A stretch of 64,000 nt of DNA from Kalmusia sp. IMI 367209 (Eukaryota > Ascomycota > Dothideomycetes > Pleosporales > Didymosphaeriaceae). The stretch's first letter is position 1, and the number at the start of each line of letters is the position of its first letter. Where the stretch lies: assembly GCA_027946365.1 (NCBI GenBank), contig JAPEUQ010000014.1, positions 1,178,001 to 1,242,000 on the forward strand, written 5' to 3'. The notes below the pieces were generated by a model, which had not been told where the DNA came from, did no database searches, and saw only the letters and a program-made list of their open reading frames with translations. Below, in pieces: positions 1 to 11,965 of this stretch. A program made the position numbers and the translations under genes.

Positions 1-175
1 AGCCAAAGCTCCACCCATGATTTCCGTGGTGACCTCCATTATGGTATAGTCTCGACATCCTCTCCTCTCTAATCAACTTCATTGGCATCTCCATTCCCAG
101 TTTCAAGAATGCTTCATATCTTTCATTACAATCGAGATTGACATCCTCTTTGTATCCATAAGCTGTAATGCTCAT
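1..175 (-). CDS. Possible partial gene running off the left edge
   Basis: On the minus strand an ATG at 175-173 opens 58 codons without a stop up to the window edge. The translation begins MSITAYGYKED and ends with a His/Gly-rich stretch (NGGHHGNHGW). No family is recognised. An open run of this length could arise by chance, but the surrounding island is gene-dense and codon use looks ordinary. It is tandem with the flavin oxidase downstream on the same strand, 272 bases from that gene's stop codon. Only the N-terminus is present, so no function can be assigned. Confidence 0.35.
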   Translation of the reverse strand, partial: MSITAYGYKEDVNLDCNERYEAFLKLGMEMPMKLIREERMSRLYHNGGHHGNHGWSFG

Positions 176-446
176 AGTAGGTAATTTAAGGAGGAGGGAT
201 AGTCAGTGGTTTATAAAAAGTGAGAACTAACGTAACCATATAAGGTAAACAGGATCATCATTGGACAGAATCATGGAATACGTGTGAATGAAGGCAAAGC
301 CGTCTGGGTCTAGTTGATGGTCTGAAGAACAGATTTTATCATGATGCCCAAGAGAGCGGGGTCATGAAAGCCAACAAAGACCAAAGCATCGCACAAACAA
401 TAACATTTATCGTGTTTGCATGATATAACCCCCTGCAAACGTTCCC
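176..446. other. Spacer between the edge gene and the flavin oxidase
   Basis: No open frame or structured repeat is seen. It would hold the 3' end of the oxidase transcript and the upstream region of the edge gene, both read leftward. Confidence 0.5.
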
Positions 447-2078
447 TTAATCATCATATAAGCCGAGAATCTGCCCTACAATACTCTTGAAGATCCCTTT
501 GGGATCAAACTTCTCTCTGACCGCCTTGAACCGAGCGAGATGTGTCGGGTCAATCTTATCCTTGGCCAGCGTGAATACCTCTCGTGTATTCTTCGTCCAA
601 TGAGGGCGACACGGGAACTCGGTGATGAGCGCTTGTGCAAGATTATGGTAAAACGGCTCGTTATACCTTAAATGATCGCCAACCGTGGGCTGAAAGCTCG
701 GGAAATCGAACATGATCGCGCCTTTGCTCCAATCCGCGCCATCTGAAGTGTTCGTTGTAACTTGACCGAGGAGATCAAAATACGGCTTTCCGAACTTAAT
801 ATTTATGCCACTCCTGTATGTGGAAGTCATCACTGTACCCTTTGCGGCCGAGTCGTCGAAGGCTTTGCGGACGCGCTTTAGTACGGCATTCGCTTGTGTG
901 ACAGGGAAAGCAAGTTCGAGTGTGAGCCCGCGAAGTCCGAAGTCCCATTCGGTGCCATAATCTGGGTAGAGACCACCAATTAGGACATCGTAGTTCCAGC
1001 CATACACAGGCCAAGTAAGGATCGCAGTATTTGTAGTCTTCTCACGAAAATTTGGAGGGGACCATAATGCGAAAAAGGTTGTCTCCGCCAACTGATTCGA
1101 GGTCCCAAGGTACTTTCCTATCCGAATTGTTAGCGATTAACGAGGTCAAATTGTACTAGGGTCACTGACCTGAATTGAGAAGGGCGAGCGCAGTGTCAGC
1201 CTCCAGCTTAGTGACACTGAATGTTGATTGGAAGCCCTCTTGGGTGGAATTGTCGGCATCGACCTTATCGTAGTACCTATGGTGGAACTTCCTCAGGTAA
1301 GGCCACCACCAAAAGTTGGCAGTTGCATAAGGTGCAATTAGCCCGTATATGTCTCCCTCAAGTACCGCTTTCTCCTCGAGACTAAGGATCGTCAGCACCG
1401 ATCTGGAATAGGGCCAGGGTCGTACGTTTTTTGCTGGGCATAGACCTTAAAGTCTGGATAGATCTTGAACTTCATGCGCGCAATGACACCAAGTAGTCCT
1501 AGCGATGTCGACGCCGCTAGCCAATCATCATCATTATTGTCGCGCTGCACCACAGTCATATTTCCGTTTCCATCAATGATGTGAAGTTCAAGCGCTCCTG
1601 CTGCCACCATGCTGTCTTCCCTGAGGCTGCTGCGATGTGCACCCATAGCCACGCTGCCCGCCAGAGTAATGTTCCAGTTGACGAGCGTATACCCAACACT
1701 TGCGCCGTTAGCATGCAGATATTCGGCGAGCTGGAAAAATGTGACGCCTGCTTCAATCATGACAGAGCCCTCAGATGCACCTTTAGGCAGTGAGAAGTCG
1801 GAAATCTTGTTAACATTTTCGGTGCGGATGATGATTGTTGTAGGGTCGTCGCTGCACATAGTATCGTACCACATGTGACCTTTTCCACTTGCTCGCACAG
1901 GTGTGTTGTCGTTTGCTGCATTGCGAACGATGTCGACCATTTCATCCACGGAAGTCGCATTGTAGACCTTTGCGACATTGTTGCAGGCAGGATGGCCGGG
2001 CCCATCGAAGGTATTGAAGGGCTCAGCGCAACACAACCCTGCTAGCGTGAGAAGACCGACCACATAGCGGTAAGTCAT
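447..2078 (-). CDS. Secreted FAD-dependent sugar-lactone oxidase-like protein (ALO family)
   Basis: Three exons (2078-1426, 1381-1170, 1117-447) join to an uninterrupted frame of 511 residues. Intron 1 (1425-1382, 44 nt) has a GCTGAC branch and CTTAG end. Intron 2 (1169-1118, 52 nt) has a GCTAAC branch and GATAG end. Splicing restores QQKT-LEEKAVLEGDIYGL and LLNSG-KYLGTSNQL across the joins. The start at 2078 was chosen over an upstream Met because it begins a signal peptide (MTYRYVVGLLTLAGLCCA). The N-terminal half is a PCMH-type FAD-binding domain (RASGKGHMW, AGVTFFQLAEYL, AGSVAMGAHRSS). The C-terminal half is the D-arabinono-lactone oxidase domain, with CRPHWTKN and the closing RFKAVREKFDPKGIF. 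Such enzymes oxidise sugar lactones or alcohols with O2. The substrate cannot be told. It is followed by P450 genes, so an oxidative pathway role is possible. Confidence 0.87.
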
Positions 2079-3064
2079 CGTGAGTAGGTTGCGAACATAA
2101 GGCGATCGCGTAAGTATTGCAGATTCAAGCCAGTGCTGCCCGTTTGACAAAAGTTGAATATTGCATAAAGGTGTTGCGAACAAAAGGCATTCAAATACTA
2201 AGTCACGAAAAAGGGGTCAGCTGCACTTGCATGTGCGCCAGTACGTCATCCAGGACGCTTTCCATGCTCATCACTTTGGCAGGTAGTCTGCATCATGTTC
2301 GTCCACGAGGGGTGTTATAGGATCGTAGTTACGTGACGTGTAGCTTCCAATAGGGTGCGTAAACCGAGAAGCATTCAAATCCAGCTTCCTGTTGCAGTCG
2401 CAGTCACATGAATTCATGTGCGCGTAGCCAAGGCCGAGGTGTGACGGGAGGCGGTGATACAGTCTATACGGGCAACAGGTAACACGCATGCGGTACCTTT
2501 TCCGCGTTGATCATATTAAACGATACGGACAAATAGAAATCCTTTTTGCGGGGTAAGTAGATGTAGCCTTGCAAGGAATAGTCTATAAGTCTCCGACTTG
2601 GCTCTGCATTAGGGATGACCAATCAGAGGCATGAAACAATGAGTTAGCTCCGCTCCTGCATCACAAACGATTCGATGTATAGCTATCGAACAAGTCTTGT
2701 GCGGCGATAATAGCACATTCACGTGGAAGAAATAGTGCGTCGCGACACAAGAACTGAGGTCTCTCATAAAACCTTACGCGGTCACGGGTCATATGTCCTA
2801 CAACCTCACACGATATCTAGATTTTTTATTTAAACACTAATATGCATCAACGACATTGACATAGTCTTCAAGTTTGTGAAATGTCTTCGATATGCTCAGC
2901 GGGGCGCATGTCATGCTGCTAACAGACAAACTAAATTAGTCAACCAGCAGCAACATGGCGCCTTGATGAAGGTACCATAAAGAAGCATTTCGTGCGTACC
3001 ACAGCTCTTGGCTCACGTAAGAAAGGAAGCCCAAGCCTGTCTCCTCGAATAGACTGAGAATGGG
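2079..3064. other. Intergenic region upstream of the oxidase and P450 relic
   Basis: About 1 kb with only short chance frames. It should contain the promoter of the leftward oxidase gene. No N-terminal P450 exons for the relic at 3065 could be found here, which supports truncation of that gene rather than a missed intron. Confidence 0.5.
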
Positions 3065-3583
3065 GTGCCACGGTTTGATATGGCACGCCTCATACGGCAA
3101 CCATACTTTCAAGCCGCTTATACCGAGACCTTACGGCTACGTACTCACAGTTTCATTGTGCGCCATCCAAAGCATCGTGTCACGGTGAACCAATGGTCCA
3201 TGGCTAGTGGGAGCTTCATAGCAATACCATCTACTCCTGCACATATAGATGCAACGGAATGGTCCAGTACAGCCCGAGGATCGCATCCCGTAGGCAAGTA
3301 TGTACCTGAACGCTTCATTTTTTTCAAAGGGCATGACACTGCGCCAACGTTTTCGATATCCAGGGTTGACGGTAAATCGTGCCTTCCATTCGGAGGAGGA
3401 CCTTGGGTTTGCCCGGGTCACCATTTCGCCAAGCAGCAGACATTCTTGGCGGTCGCAACATTACCAGTCATGTTTGATCTTAACATCCGAGGTGAGCCAA
3501 ATTTACGCATGAGTTCTGGGAGATTTAGGTTTGGTGTACTTGATCTTTCAACTTCTGTTCTGTTCCATATAAGCTTTACTTAG
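3065..3583 (+). pseudogene. C-terminal fragment of a cytochrome P450
   Basis: A 172-codon open frame covers only the C-terminal third of a P450. The K-helix ExxR appears as ETLRLR near residue 22. The region leading to the PERF motif (VPERFIFF) follows. The heme loop is FGGGPWVCPGHHFAK, whose Cys would ligate iron. The Trp in place of the usual Arg two residues before Cys is, from memory, tolerated in the CYP7/8-like fungal groups that carry FGGGPxxCPGRHFA. The N-terminal membrane anchor, C helix and I helix are absent, and no upstream exon was found. A catalytic P450 cannot be made from this alone, so it is called a truncated relic. It differs from the complete P450 just downstream, which is on the other strand and has another heme-loop type, so it is not a local duplicate of that gene. 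Confidence 0.75.
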
Positions 3584-3918
3584 ACAGAATTCGTGTAAGA
3601 GGGTCGGGTATATCGCTGCTCTCGGCTCGACACAATGCTCTTGGTGCTTGTTCAAATGGGTGTTCGAGTAATTATGAATCGGTGCCAATGGTATCACATA
3701 CGTTAGATACGCAAATTACTGGGTTGATCATGCGAGGCATACAGCGGTGAATCTCGTCGGTACAATATAGTGTACTGGATGACAGAATGCGTTACAGGAG
3801 CGTCTTAGAAAAGGGAGCTTCCCAATAAGAGGTATTCATTTACAGCTCAGTTGGGTATGTATGTCTAAGTACTATCCTGGCTACTTAGGGCTCTCCGACT
3901 GAACGGAAGCAGCCGACA
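3584..3918. other. Spacer between P450 relic and P450 gene
   Basis: 335 bases between two convergent coding stretches. No gene or repeat recognised; expected to hold both 3' ends. Confidence 0.5.
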
Positions 3919-5621
3919 TCAAGCCAGTTTTTGCCACACAAGTGGTGTCCTCTCTGGGTGAAGCATCTGCAGTAGTAGCAACATGCCTGTATCTTGCAAA
4001 GTGGCCACAGCTCGCTTTCTAGCAGCTTCCGTGCTTTCCCCTCCACGTCTCATTGGCGCTACGCAATGGTCGCGGAACATGGCAACCATAACAGCAACGT
4101 GCTCTAATTGAGCGAACTTCTTCCCTGGACAGGCACGATTTCCCTCGCTCCAGGGAATGTACGCTCCGTGGCTAGGCATGACTATGTGTTCACGGTCGTG
4201 TATTGAACCATCTCCTGACTTTGTCTGTACCCATCGCGACGGTTTCCATTCAAGACCATCATCCCCCCAGTAACTTGGGTGGGTATGAAGGGCATTGAGG
4301 TTCAGGATGACCCGGGTATGTGGCGGTACAGTGACGTTTTGTCTCCGGATGGTGAGGGGTGCAGGTCGGCTTTCGGTACCCTTGACGATGCTCAGAAGTG
4401 GATCGTACAATCGCAGTGTTTCAAGCTAGCCGATATTAATACTTGCTCTTGTCTTTAGATCTGACTTACTAAGACAGCCAAAGTCCGGACCAACTTTGGA
4501 AATGCGCTGTAGTCGGCTTCCAAGATATCTGAACTCCCTAAAACATATTGAATCTCTTCCGTCATCCACTTCTGTACGTCGGGATACGCGGCTAAAAGCA
4601 TGAAGGTGAAGGCGAACGAATGCGATGTAGTGTCATGGCCCGCGAAGCTGAAAACAAAAATGTTTCCAATGACCTCGTCCTGGGTTATGAGCTTCTCATC
4701 CATAGATGCCCGCACTAGAGATGTAATAAGGTTGCCCTGGACCTTTTCCCCTTCGGCGCGTTCGGCCTGCTCCTCAAACATGTCCAGCATATATTTTCTG
4801 AACTGTTCCGCGGCGTTGCTGAGTTGACGAAACCGCGGGATGAAGGAGAACTTCTTGAGGATTTGGGGGCCTAGAGCGAGAATCAAGATGGCGTTTTCGA
4901 GGATGAGTGCTAGAGCGTCACGATAGCTCAGTGGGCCAGAAGGTGCTTTTTTGTCGCGTGCTCCATAGAAGTCGAATGACTTGCCAAAAGCAGCGTGAAC
5001 GAGTACATCTAGGGTCAATGTCCTAGTATCTTTGGCCATGGTCGAAGGAGCATCCGCATCGGAGTTGTCTTTCCAATACTGAAGCAGTTGCTGGCCCTGG
5101 CGCAAGGACTCGGTCCACACCAAGAGATTACTTTGCTCGTTGAAGCTCGCAGCCGTGCATTTTCGTTGGCGCTGCCAGTCAGAGCCGTTCATGGTAGATA
5201 TATTAGGCCCGAAAACGTCCAGCATAGCCAACAACTCGACAGGACGAGCAAAGTCGCCATAACGTTCCCGTTTTATAATATCGTGAACAGCATCCGCATC
5301 GCACAAGTAGATCCAGTTCTTTCCTGGGGTCGCAAACATGAAGGCGTCTCCAAGTTCGAGGTGGGCACGGGACCTCTCATCAAATTCCCATCCAATGTGG
5401 CAGAATCGAGTAAAGTGACCGTTCCCGAACGGAATGTATTGCAGTGCGGGGAGGATGTAGCGAGCTAAAAGCATCCATACTGGGTTTTCCGGGCTGATAG
5501 GGACGATGACGATTGGGAGACCGACTTGGCGTGCGACGAGATAGTTGCGCAGGAGGCTCCAGGCCGTGGAAAGAACAAAGAGGATGAGGGGCACCAAAAG
5601 GGCTAAGGCTCCTGAGAGCAT
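3919..5621 (-). CDS. Cytochrome P450 monooxygenase, membrane-anchored
   Basis: Two exons (5621-4470, 4425-3919) separated by a 44-nt intron (GTAAGT...GCTAG) give 552 residues, the usual P450 length. The N-terminus is hydrophobic (MLSGALALLVPLILFVL) and would anchor the enzyme in the ER membrane. The I-helix oxygen-binding motif AGHDTT lies at residues 327-332. The ExxR motif ETLR (386-389) is created directly by the splice. The heme loop WSEGNRACPGKKFA has Cys483, with Trp instead of the usual first Phe. All catalytic landmarks are present, so the gene looks functional. P450s of this kind hydroxylate hydrophobic small molecules using electrons from P450 reductase; the substrate cannot be read from sequence. 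It is the last ordinary gene before the RIPped block, whose edge lies about 300 bp upstream of its start. Confidence 0.9.
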
Positions 5622-5914
5622 TTTGAGATGGTTTGGGCACTGTCAACCCTCGTGAAGAAGTGGAGGGGCGTGGTTGTGTACAACACTAGGCGATGGGCGA
5701 TGGCGGAGGCGAAAGGTTGCTCGAGAGAGCCGCAGAAGGCGTAAGGTAAACGATAGGGTTCTTTCCGCTCCCTGCACCTGGCACCTGCACTGTCCTAATT
5801 GAACTATAAGCCGGTCAGCTATATGCTACGCCGCGCCGCGCCGCGTTTGCTCCAATAAATGCAGTGCTGCATGTGAAATAAAGAAAACCAATTTCAGTAA
5901 CTCATACCCTTATC
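5622..5914. promoter_or_regulatory. Upstream region of the P450 gene with GCCGC repeats
   Basis: This short region precedes the leftward P450 gene and abuts the AT-rich block. It carries a run of CGCCG units (about 5829-5847). No specific binding site can be assigned. Confidence 0.35.
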
Positions 5915-5917
5915 CGA

Positions 5918-6050
5918 TATTAGCACTGTTGGCTAATCTCTAGAGTTACTATAAATCACTATAATAAATAGGTAGTATATATATAACTATATAACTATAA
6001 GCCATAGTAATAAAGATAGTTAAGGATTTTTTAAAGTAAAGATTACTCGT
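5918..6050 (+). repeat. Truncated RIPped LTR fragment
   Basis: The stretch beginning TTGGCTAATCTCTAGAG matches 11535 onward in the same orientation, and 40165 leftward in inverted orientation. It has the 5' part of that LTR family only. It breaks off where the next repeat (the RIPped iteron element) begins, so that element probably inserted into or recombined with this LTR. Confidence 0.65.
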
Positions 6051-6059
6051 CCTTTTTAT

Positions 6060-7436
6060 ATTTACTATTCTATTATAGTTACTACGCCGTAATAGAATTA
6101 TAATAATAATAATATTAATAATAATAATTAATAAAATTATAAGGATTAATATTATACTTAAGGGTGAAATAATACTAGTAAGGTAGGGTTAGATTATCTC
6201 TAGGGGCGAAAAAGTGGTGTAAGGACGATCTATAGGGGTAAAGACCCTATAGAAGACTATTCCTAGAGGTAAAGACTCTAATAGACTATTCCTAGAGATA
6301 AAGACTCTAATAGACTATTTCTAAAGATAAAGATTCTAATAGACTATCTTTAAAGATAAAGACTCTAGTAGACTATTTTAAAAGTAAAGACTTTATAAAA
6401 GACTACTCCTAGAGATAAAGATTCTAGTAGACTATTATAGAAATAAAAACTCTATAAAAGACTATCTCTAAGGATAAAGACTTTAGTAGACTATTTTTAA
6501 AAGTAAAGACTTTATAAAGACTATTTTTAAAAGTAAAAACTCTAGTAGACTATCCTTAAGGATAAAGACTTAGTAGACTACTCCCTAGAAATAAAGACTC
6601 TATAAAAGACTATCTCTAGGGGTAAAGACTCTAGTAGACTATTATAAAAATAAAGACTCTATAGAAGACTATCTTTAGGGATAAAGACTCTAGTAGACTA
6701 TTATAAAAGTAAAGACTCTATAAAAGACTATCTCTAGAAATAAAGACTCTATAAAAGACTATCTCTAGAAATAAAGACTCTAGTAGACTATCTTTAAAAA
6801 TAAAAACTCTAGTAGACTATTTTTAAAAGTAAAGACTCTAGTAGACTATTATAAAATAAAGACTTTATAAAAGACTATCTTTAAAGATAAAGACTTTATA
6901 AAAGATTATCTTTAAAAATAAAGATTTTATAGTAGACTATTATAGAAGTAAAGACTCTATAAAAGACTATTCTTAGGGATAAAGACTCTAGTAGACTATT
7001 TTTAAAAATAAAGACTTTATAAAAGACTATTTTTAAAGATAAGAAATTTAAACTAGATTCATAGATTTATAAATATTAAATGTACTTTTAATTAGTTTAA
7101 TAGATAATAACTCTATAAAATTAATATTATATTTTAAAAGATTTTATTTTTTCTTTACCTTCTAATCTAATTACACCTAGAGCTATCTATTATAAAGTAT
7201 AAAGATATAAATAATATAAAAATAATAAAAAGATAATATATAATAATTAAAAAAGTTAAAAAAATAGATTTCCTCTATAATTAAGCTACGCTATATAAAC
7301 TAGTAATAGCTAAATTTTTAATTAATATATTTAGTCTAGATTAGAGTCTTAGTATTAATTAATTTATTAATAAAATATATAAGCGTTACCTCTATAAGAT
7401 TTTTAAAAAGATAAATATTCTTTAATAAAATATACT
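6060..7436 (+). pseudogene. RIP-mutated copy of the iteron array and the first part of the ParB-like gene
   Basis: This region aligns in order with 41.25-42.52 kb, with G-to-A and C-to-T changes almost throughout. The lead-in AAGGGTGAAATAATACTAG matches 41336 onward. The repeat AAGACTCTAGTAGACTAT matches the GC-rich iteron unit. The leader from 7029 matches 42129 onward. The position of the gene's ATG (42280) is ATA here, at 7192-7194. Similarity follows the coding sequence for about 240 bases and stops near 7436, where an unrelated inverted repeat begins. It is a truncated, dead copy showing that the 41-42 kb sequence belongs to a repeated family. Confidence 0.85.
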
Positions 7437-7444
7437 ATACTATT

Positions 7445-7820
7445 AGAATCTAAGATTCTAAAGGGGTTTATATCTATTTTATATATAATTATTAATTCTT
7501 ATTTACTAATGATTATTATAACTATATTATAAATACTAAGTTATATAACTACTCTCTAAAGAGCGCTCTATAGTAAATATCCTATAGTAAGTATTCTATA
7601 GAGAATACTCTATAATAGAGTATCTAGCTAGGTAATATATAATTTATATATAAATTCTTTTATAAAGTTTATATTTAACCTAAGTTAAAATCTTAAAATA
7701 AATTAATAATTTATCTTTTAAATTCTTTAATCTTTTATCTATCTTTTCTACTTATACTCTTATCTAAAAATTAACTACTAACCTCTTAAAACTAGCTACC
7801 CTAAGTTAGGCTTTAATATC
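7445..7820 (+). repeat. Left arm of a long inverted repeat
   Basis: Reads as the reverse complement of about 9795-10162, starting with AATCTAAGATTCTAAAG opposite CTTTAAAATCTTAGATT. Arms are about 370 bp and diverged by RIP. A third, direct copy of its inner part lies at 20435-20905. It probably derives from a retroelement internal region present in opposite orientations. Confidence 0.6.
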
Positions 7821-9794
7821 TTAAACATCCTTAATATAAGTATAAATGGAACCTCTATCTCTAGTTAAAATTATAGTATAGACCCTATTAAAAATAAGCT
7901 AATAAGATTTAATCTTTACTATAAAATATAATTTTATACTAATAGTTAACTTTTCTAACTAGATTTATTATTATATATATTTTAATCATCGAAAGATTGT
8001 ACGTAATATAAAGAATAGTAAACTAAAAAGATAGTAGTGGTTTCTTCTACTTTTCTAACTTAAAAGATATTTTAAAAGGTATTAATAGTAAAGATATTAT
8101 GTTTTTACTAGACTTATTAGATTATTAGATTAGATTATGAGATCATTACGCTAGATTATAAAGCGAGGCTTAGTATACGCTCTAATTAAAAGTTATTTAA
8201 TTTATTAAAGAAAGGATATAATATATATACTATCTTTTAATAATAATTTCTTATTATAGTGGTAGTTATAATGAGTCGTTATTTATTAAGATTATTATAA
8301 GTAGTAACCGTCATCTCTCTATCTTATTAACTATAACGTTAATATCCGTCTTATTAACTATAAAATATATTCTTTCTTTCTAGGCTAGATACGCTGTGTA
8401 ATTTTATATAAATAACTATTACTAATATATTATCTAGATTTTACTATATTTATAAATAACTTTTATATTAGAATTGACCTTACTAAACTATTTAAATCTA
8501 TTATCTATAGTTTTATTATCTACTCTATAGATGATAAGGCGTATGCTAAAGCCCTTATAGATATATATATATTATAGATAGTAAGTCTGGTCTAAGATTA
8601 TCAAAGATAACCATAATAAGAAAATCTTAAGAGTATATAGGATAGTTAAAGGAAGTTATTAGTAGTATATATACTTAAGTATTAGTAAAGTATTATAGGT
8701 TTATAAATTAAATTAGGTGGCGATAGTAAGCCTTAAAAGAAAGATAATAGTAGATAGATAATAGTATTATAGAGAGAGGAGCTCTAGGGGTTATAAACTA
8801 GATAGGTGCTAGTATTCTAATATTAGGTAGTAATAACCAGAGTTTATCTTTAAGTTAATAGATAATAAGAATATTATCTAGATATATAAGATCCTTTATA
8901 GCGCAGTAAGTTAACCTAAGCGTATAGTATAAAGGATAGTAATAAGATGATAGAGATTTAGGTTACTATATATAGAATAAGTAAACTTTTTTAAATATAG
9001 AGCTTATAGTATATTATTTTATTTATAATATATAAGTAAAGAAGCTTAAGCTATTATATAGTAGATAGCTATATAGACTAGATTTAGTTGCTAGATTAGA
9101 TAATTATTAACAAAGTCTATACTAATATTAAATATAAAAGGATTTAAAAGATTTTAAAAAGATAACCAATACTATTTTAAGGAAACTAGTATAATAACTA
9201 GATCTATACTTTCTTAATAATTTAATCTTAGAAAATAGTAAGAAGATAATCTTTATCTTATATTTTATATAAGATAATATTCTTAAATAAATCTAACCTT
9301 ATATATACTAATACTTAGAAGAAGAAAATATTAAAAAGATATAACTAATTAAATTATTAAAGATTATAATAACTTTAAGGCTAAGATTAAATAATTTTTT
9401 AAAATCTTTAATAAATAGTCTATTACTAGAAAAAGAGTTATTTAAAATCTTAAATAAGTCTAATCTATTATAGAATATATTACTAAATTTAAAAATACTC
9501 TAACTAGATTAATTAAAATAATATCTCTCTTACTAATATATATTAATAAGGATTTAAGAATTTAGTATAGAAGAAATTTCTACGTAGTAAAGTTATTATC
9601 TAAACTCTTAAAGATCTAAGTAAAGAAGTTATAAGGATTAATATAAAAAGTATAACCTCTATAAGGAATTAAAATATACTAAAGGATAATATAACTATAG
9701 AATTTAGCTAATAACTTTAATTATTAAACTATAAGATTCTAGTATATAGACCCATATAGCTATTAATCTATAAAAGATATCTAGTATACTAGAG
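7821..9794. other. RIPped repeat sequence between inverted arms
   Basis: Very AT-rich and with no usable frame. Comparison with 20435-20905 shows that a unit continuous there is split here: its first part ends near 7965 and its second part resumes near 9195 (shared CTAGATCTATACTTTCTTAAT). An insertion of about 1.2 kb therefore interrupts it. The segment 9020-9185 is repeated in inverted orientation at about 10955-11110. Confidence 0.45.
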
Positions 9795-10162
9795 AGCTAT
9801 TAAAGCTAACCTAGAGTAGCTAATTTTAAGAGATTAGTAGTTAGTTCTTAGGTAAGAGTATAGATATCTAAAAATAGATAAGAGATTAGAGAATCTAAAA
9901 GATAGATTATTAACTTATTCTAAAGTTATAACTTAGGTTAAATATAAATTTTATAGAAGAGTTTATATATAAATTATATATTTTCTAGCCAGGTGTTTTA
10001 TTATAGAGTACTTATTATAAAGTATTTACTATAGAGTACTCTTTAAAAAGTAGTTATATAACTTAGTATCTATAATATAATTATAATAATTATTAATAAA
10101 TAAGAGTTAATAATTATATATAAAATAGATATCTATTCTCTTTAAAATCTTAGATTTTAATA
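9795..10162 (-). repeat. Right arm of the long inverted repeat
   Basis: Inverted counterpart of 7445-7820. Shared landmarks are the AAGAGATTAGTAGTTAGTT block (opposite AACTACTAACCTCTT) and the GTTATAACTTAGGTTAAAT block. Confidence 0.6.
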
Positions 10163-11520
10163 TTATCTCTCCTTTGTGATTTATTTTAAATTATATATTT
10201 TAATTTTATTATAATTATATAAGTATAGTCTAATCCTATTTATTCTTAAATATATTAATTATTATACTTTTTAATAATATTCTTTATAAATATTATTTAT
10301 ATTATAAGATTCTTTAAGCTAATTATATTATAGAATTTTCTTATACTAATTATTCTATAGAAAACTAAGTATATTATATTATACCTAATTTAAATCTAAA
10401 GTATATAGAGTATACTAAATTAAATTATTTTTATATAAATTTATTATAACTATTATTAAATAAGACTCGTGAGGAGTATTAAAAGAAGGTGGAAGAGAAT
10501 AAAAATTATTAAGTATAGTAATAATTTAGTTACTATAAAATAAAAAGATATTAATATAGGCTAAAAGTATATACGTAAAAGACTTTATATATAGTAGTAA
10601 ATATAATAGTAGATAAAAGATAATTATAACTAAATTTTATTCTATACTAGATACTATAGTGGCTTTCTCTAGTAATATAGACTATATTAAATATATTAAA
10701 TAGTTTTATTATAATTTTTTAAATTCTATATCTATTAGTAGTGCTTAATTTATACTAGATATATTTATAATATATTCTTTTTTCTTTAACTTAATTAAAA
10801 AGTTATTTATAGTTTCTTTAGAGTTTACTTTTTTAGTTCTTAAGTATTTTTAAGTATAGATATCCTTTCTATTTAATTAATTATTCTTATAGGAGTTAAT
10901 TATTTCTTTTAGTTTTTAATAGTTAAGAAGGACTATACTAGTTCCCTTAGAATAGTATTAGTTATCTTTTTAAAATCTTTTAATCCTTTTATATTTAATA
11001 TTAATATAGACTTTATTAATAGTTACTTTAACCTAGCGACTAAATCTAGTCTATATAGCTATTTAATCTTATAATAGTTTAAGTTTTACTTACTTAAGTA
11101 TCTTTATAACCTAAAAATATATAAAACTACTATAAGCTCTATACTTAAAAAAAGTTTATTTATTTTATATATAAAAATCTAGATATTTATTACCTTATTA
11201 TTATTACTATTTAAGTAGTATATCTAGTCTAACCTTACTATACTAAGAAGAATCTTATATATCTAGGTGATACTATCATTATCTAATAACTTATAGATAA
11301 ACTTTTAATTATTACTTATTATTAGAATAGTATCTTTAATACTTATTTAGTATATAATATTCTAAAGCTTTTATCTCTATAATAGTATTATATATCTATT
11401 AGAATAACTATATCTACGTTTTTTTAGGATAGTATTATTATCATTTAGTCTAGCTTAATATACCTCAGGCGTCTACTCTATATTTAAGATAATATTCTAA
11501 TTTATATAGGTTTTCTTGTC
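10163..11520. other. RIPped repeat relics, no gene
   Basis: AT-rich sequence without an open frame. Part of it (about 10955-11110) is an inverted copy of 9020-9185. The rest has no recognisable motif. Confidence 0.4.
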
Positions 11521-11965
11521 TAATATTAGTACTATTGGCTAATCTCTAGAGTTACTGTAAATCACTATATTAAATAGGTAGTATATATATAACTATAAGT
11601 TATAGTGATAAAGATGGTTAAGAATTTTAGAGTAAAGATTACTATGATTTTTTTTTCTAATTACTATTAAGAACTATATTATATCTATCCTGAGTTCTCT
11701 CTATTTAAGATACTAAGGCCTATGATTTAAGCTAACGTTATATAAGTCATTGGCTTATTATTCTTTATTTTATTACTTAAGTAAACCTGGTTGACTCTAC
11801 TTTATATATAAAGCTTTCTTTATTAATCTTATTTATAAAAAGCTGCGTCAGGATTTCTATAAATTATTATAGACTATTAAAGACTACTAGAGACTTTTAT
11901 AGACTATTATTAACTAAGTAGACTAGTATATATTATTATTTTATCTAATACACCCCTTAGTTTAA
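11521..11965 (-). repeat. RIPped LTR (Copia-associated)
   Basis: About 440 bp matching the LTR at 39736-40176 in inverted orientation: ACTATTGGCTAATCTC at the left and a TAGACTATTATTAACTA block at the right. It adjoins a minus-strand Copia relic. The LTR ends are worn; the better-preserved copy at 39.7-40.2 kb shows TGT...ACA termini. Confidence 0.65.

Noticed and set aside
3379..3430. Trp for Arg in the P450 relic heme loop as the inactivating change
   Set aside because: Related fungal P450s carry FGGGPxxCPG without the Arg, from memory. The missing N-terminal two thirds are the real defect.
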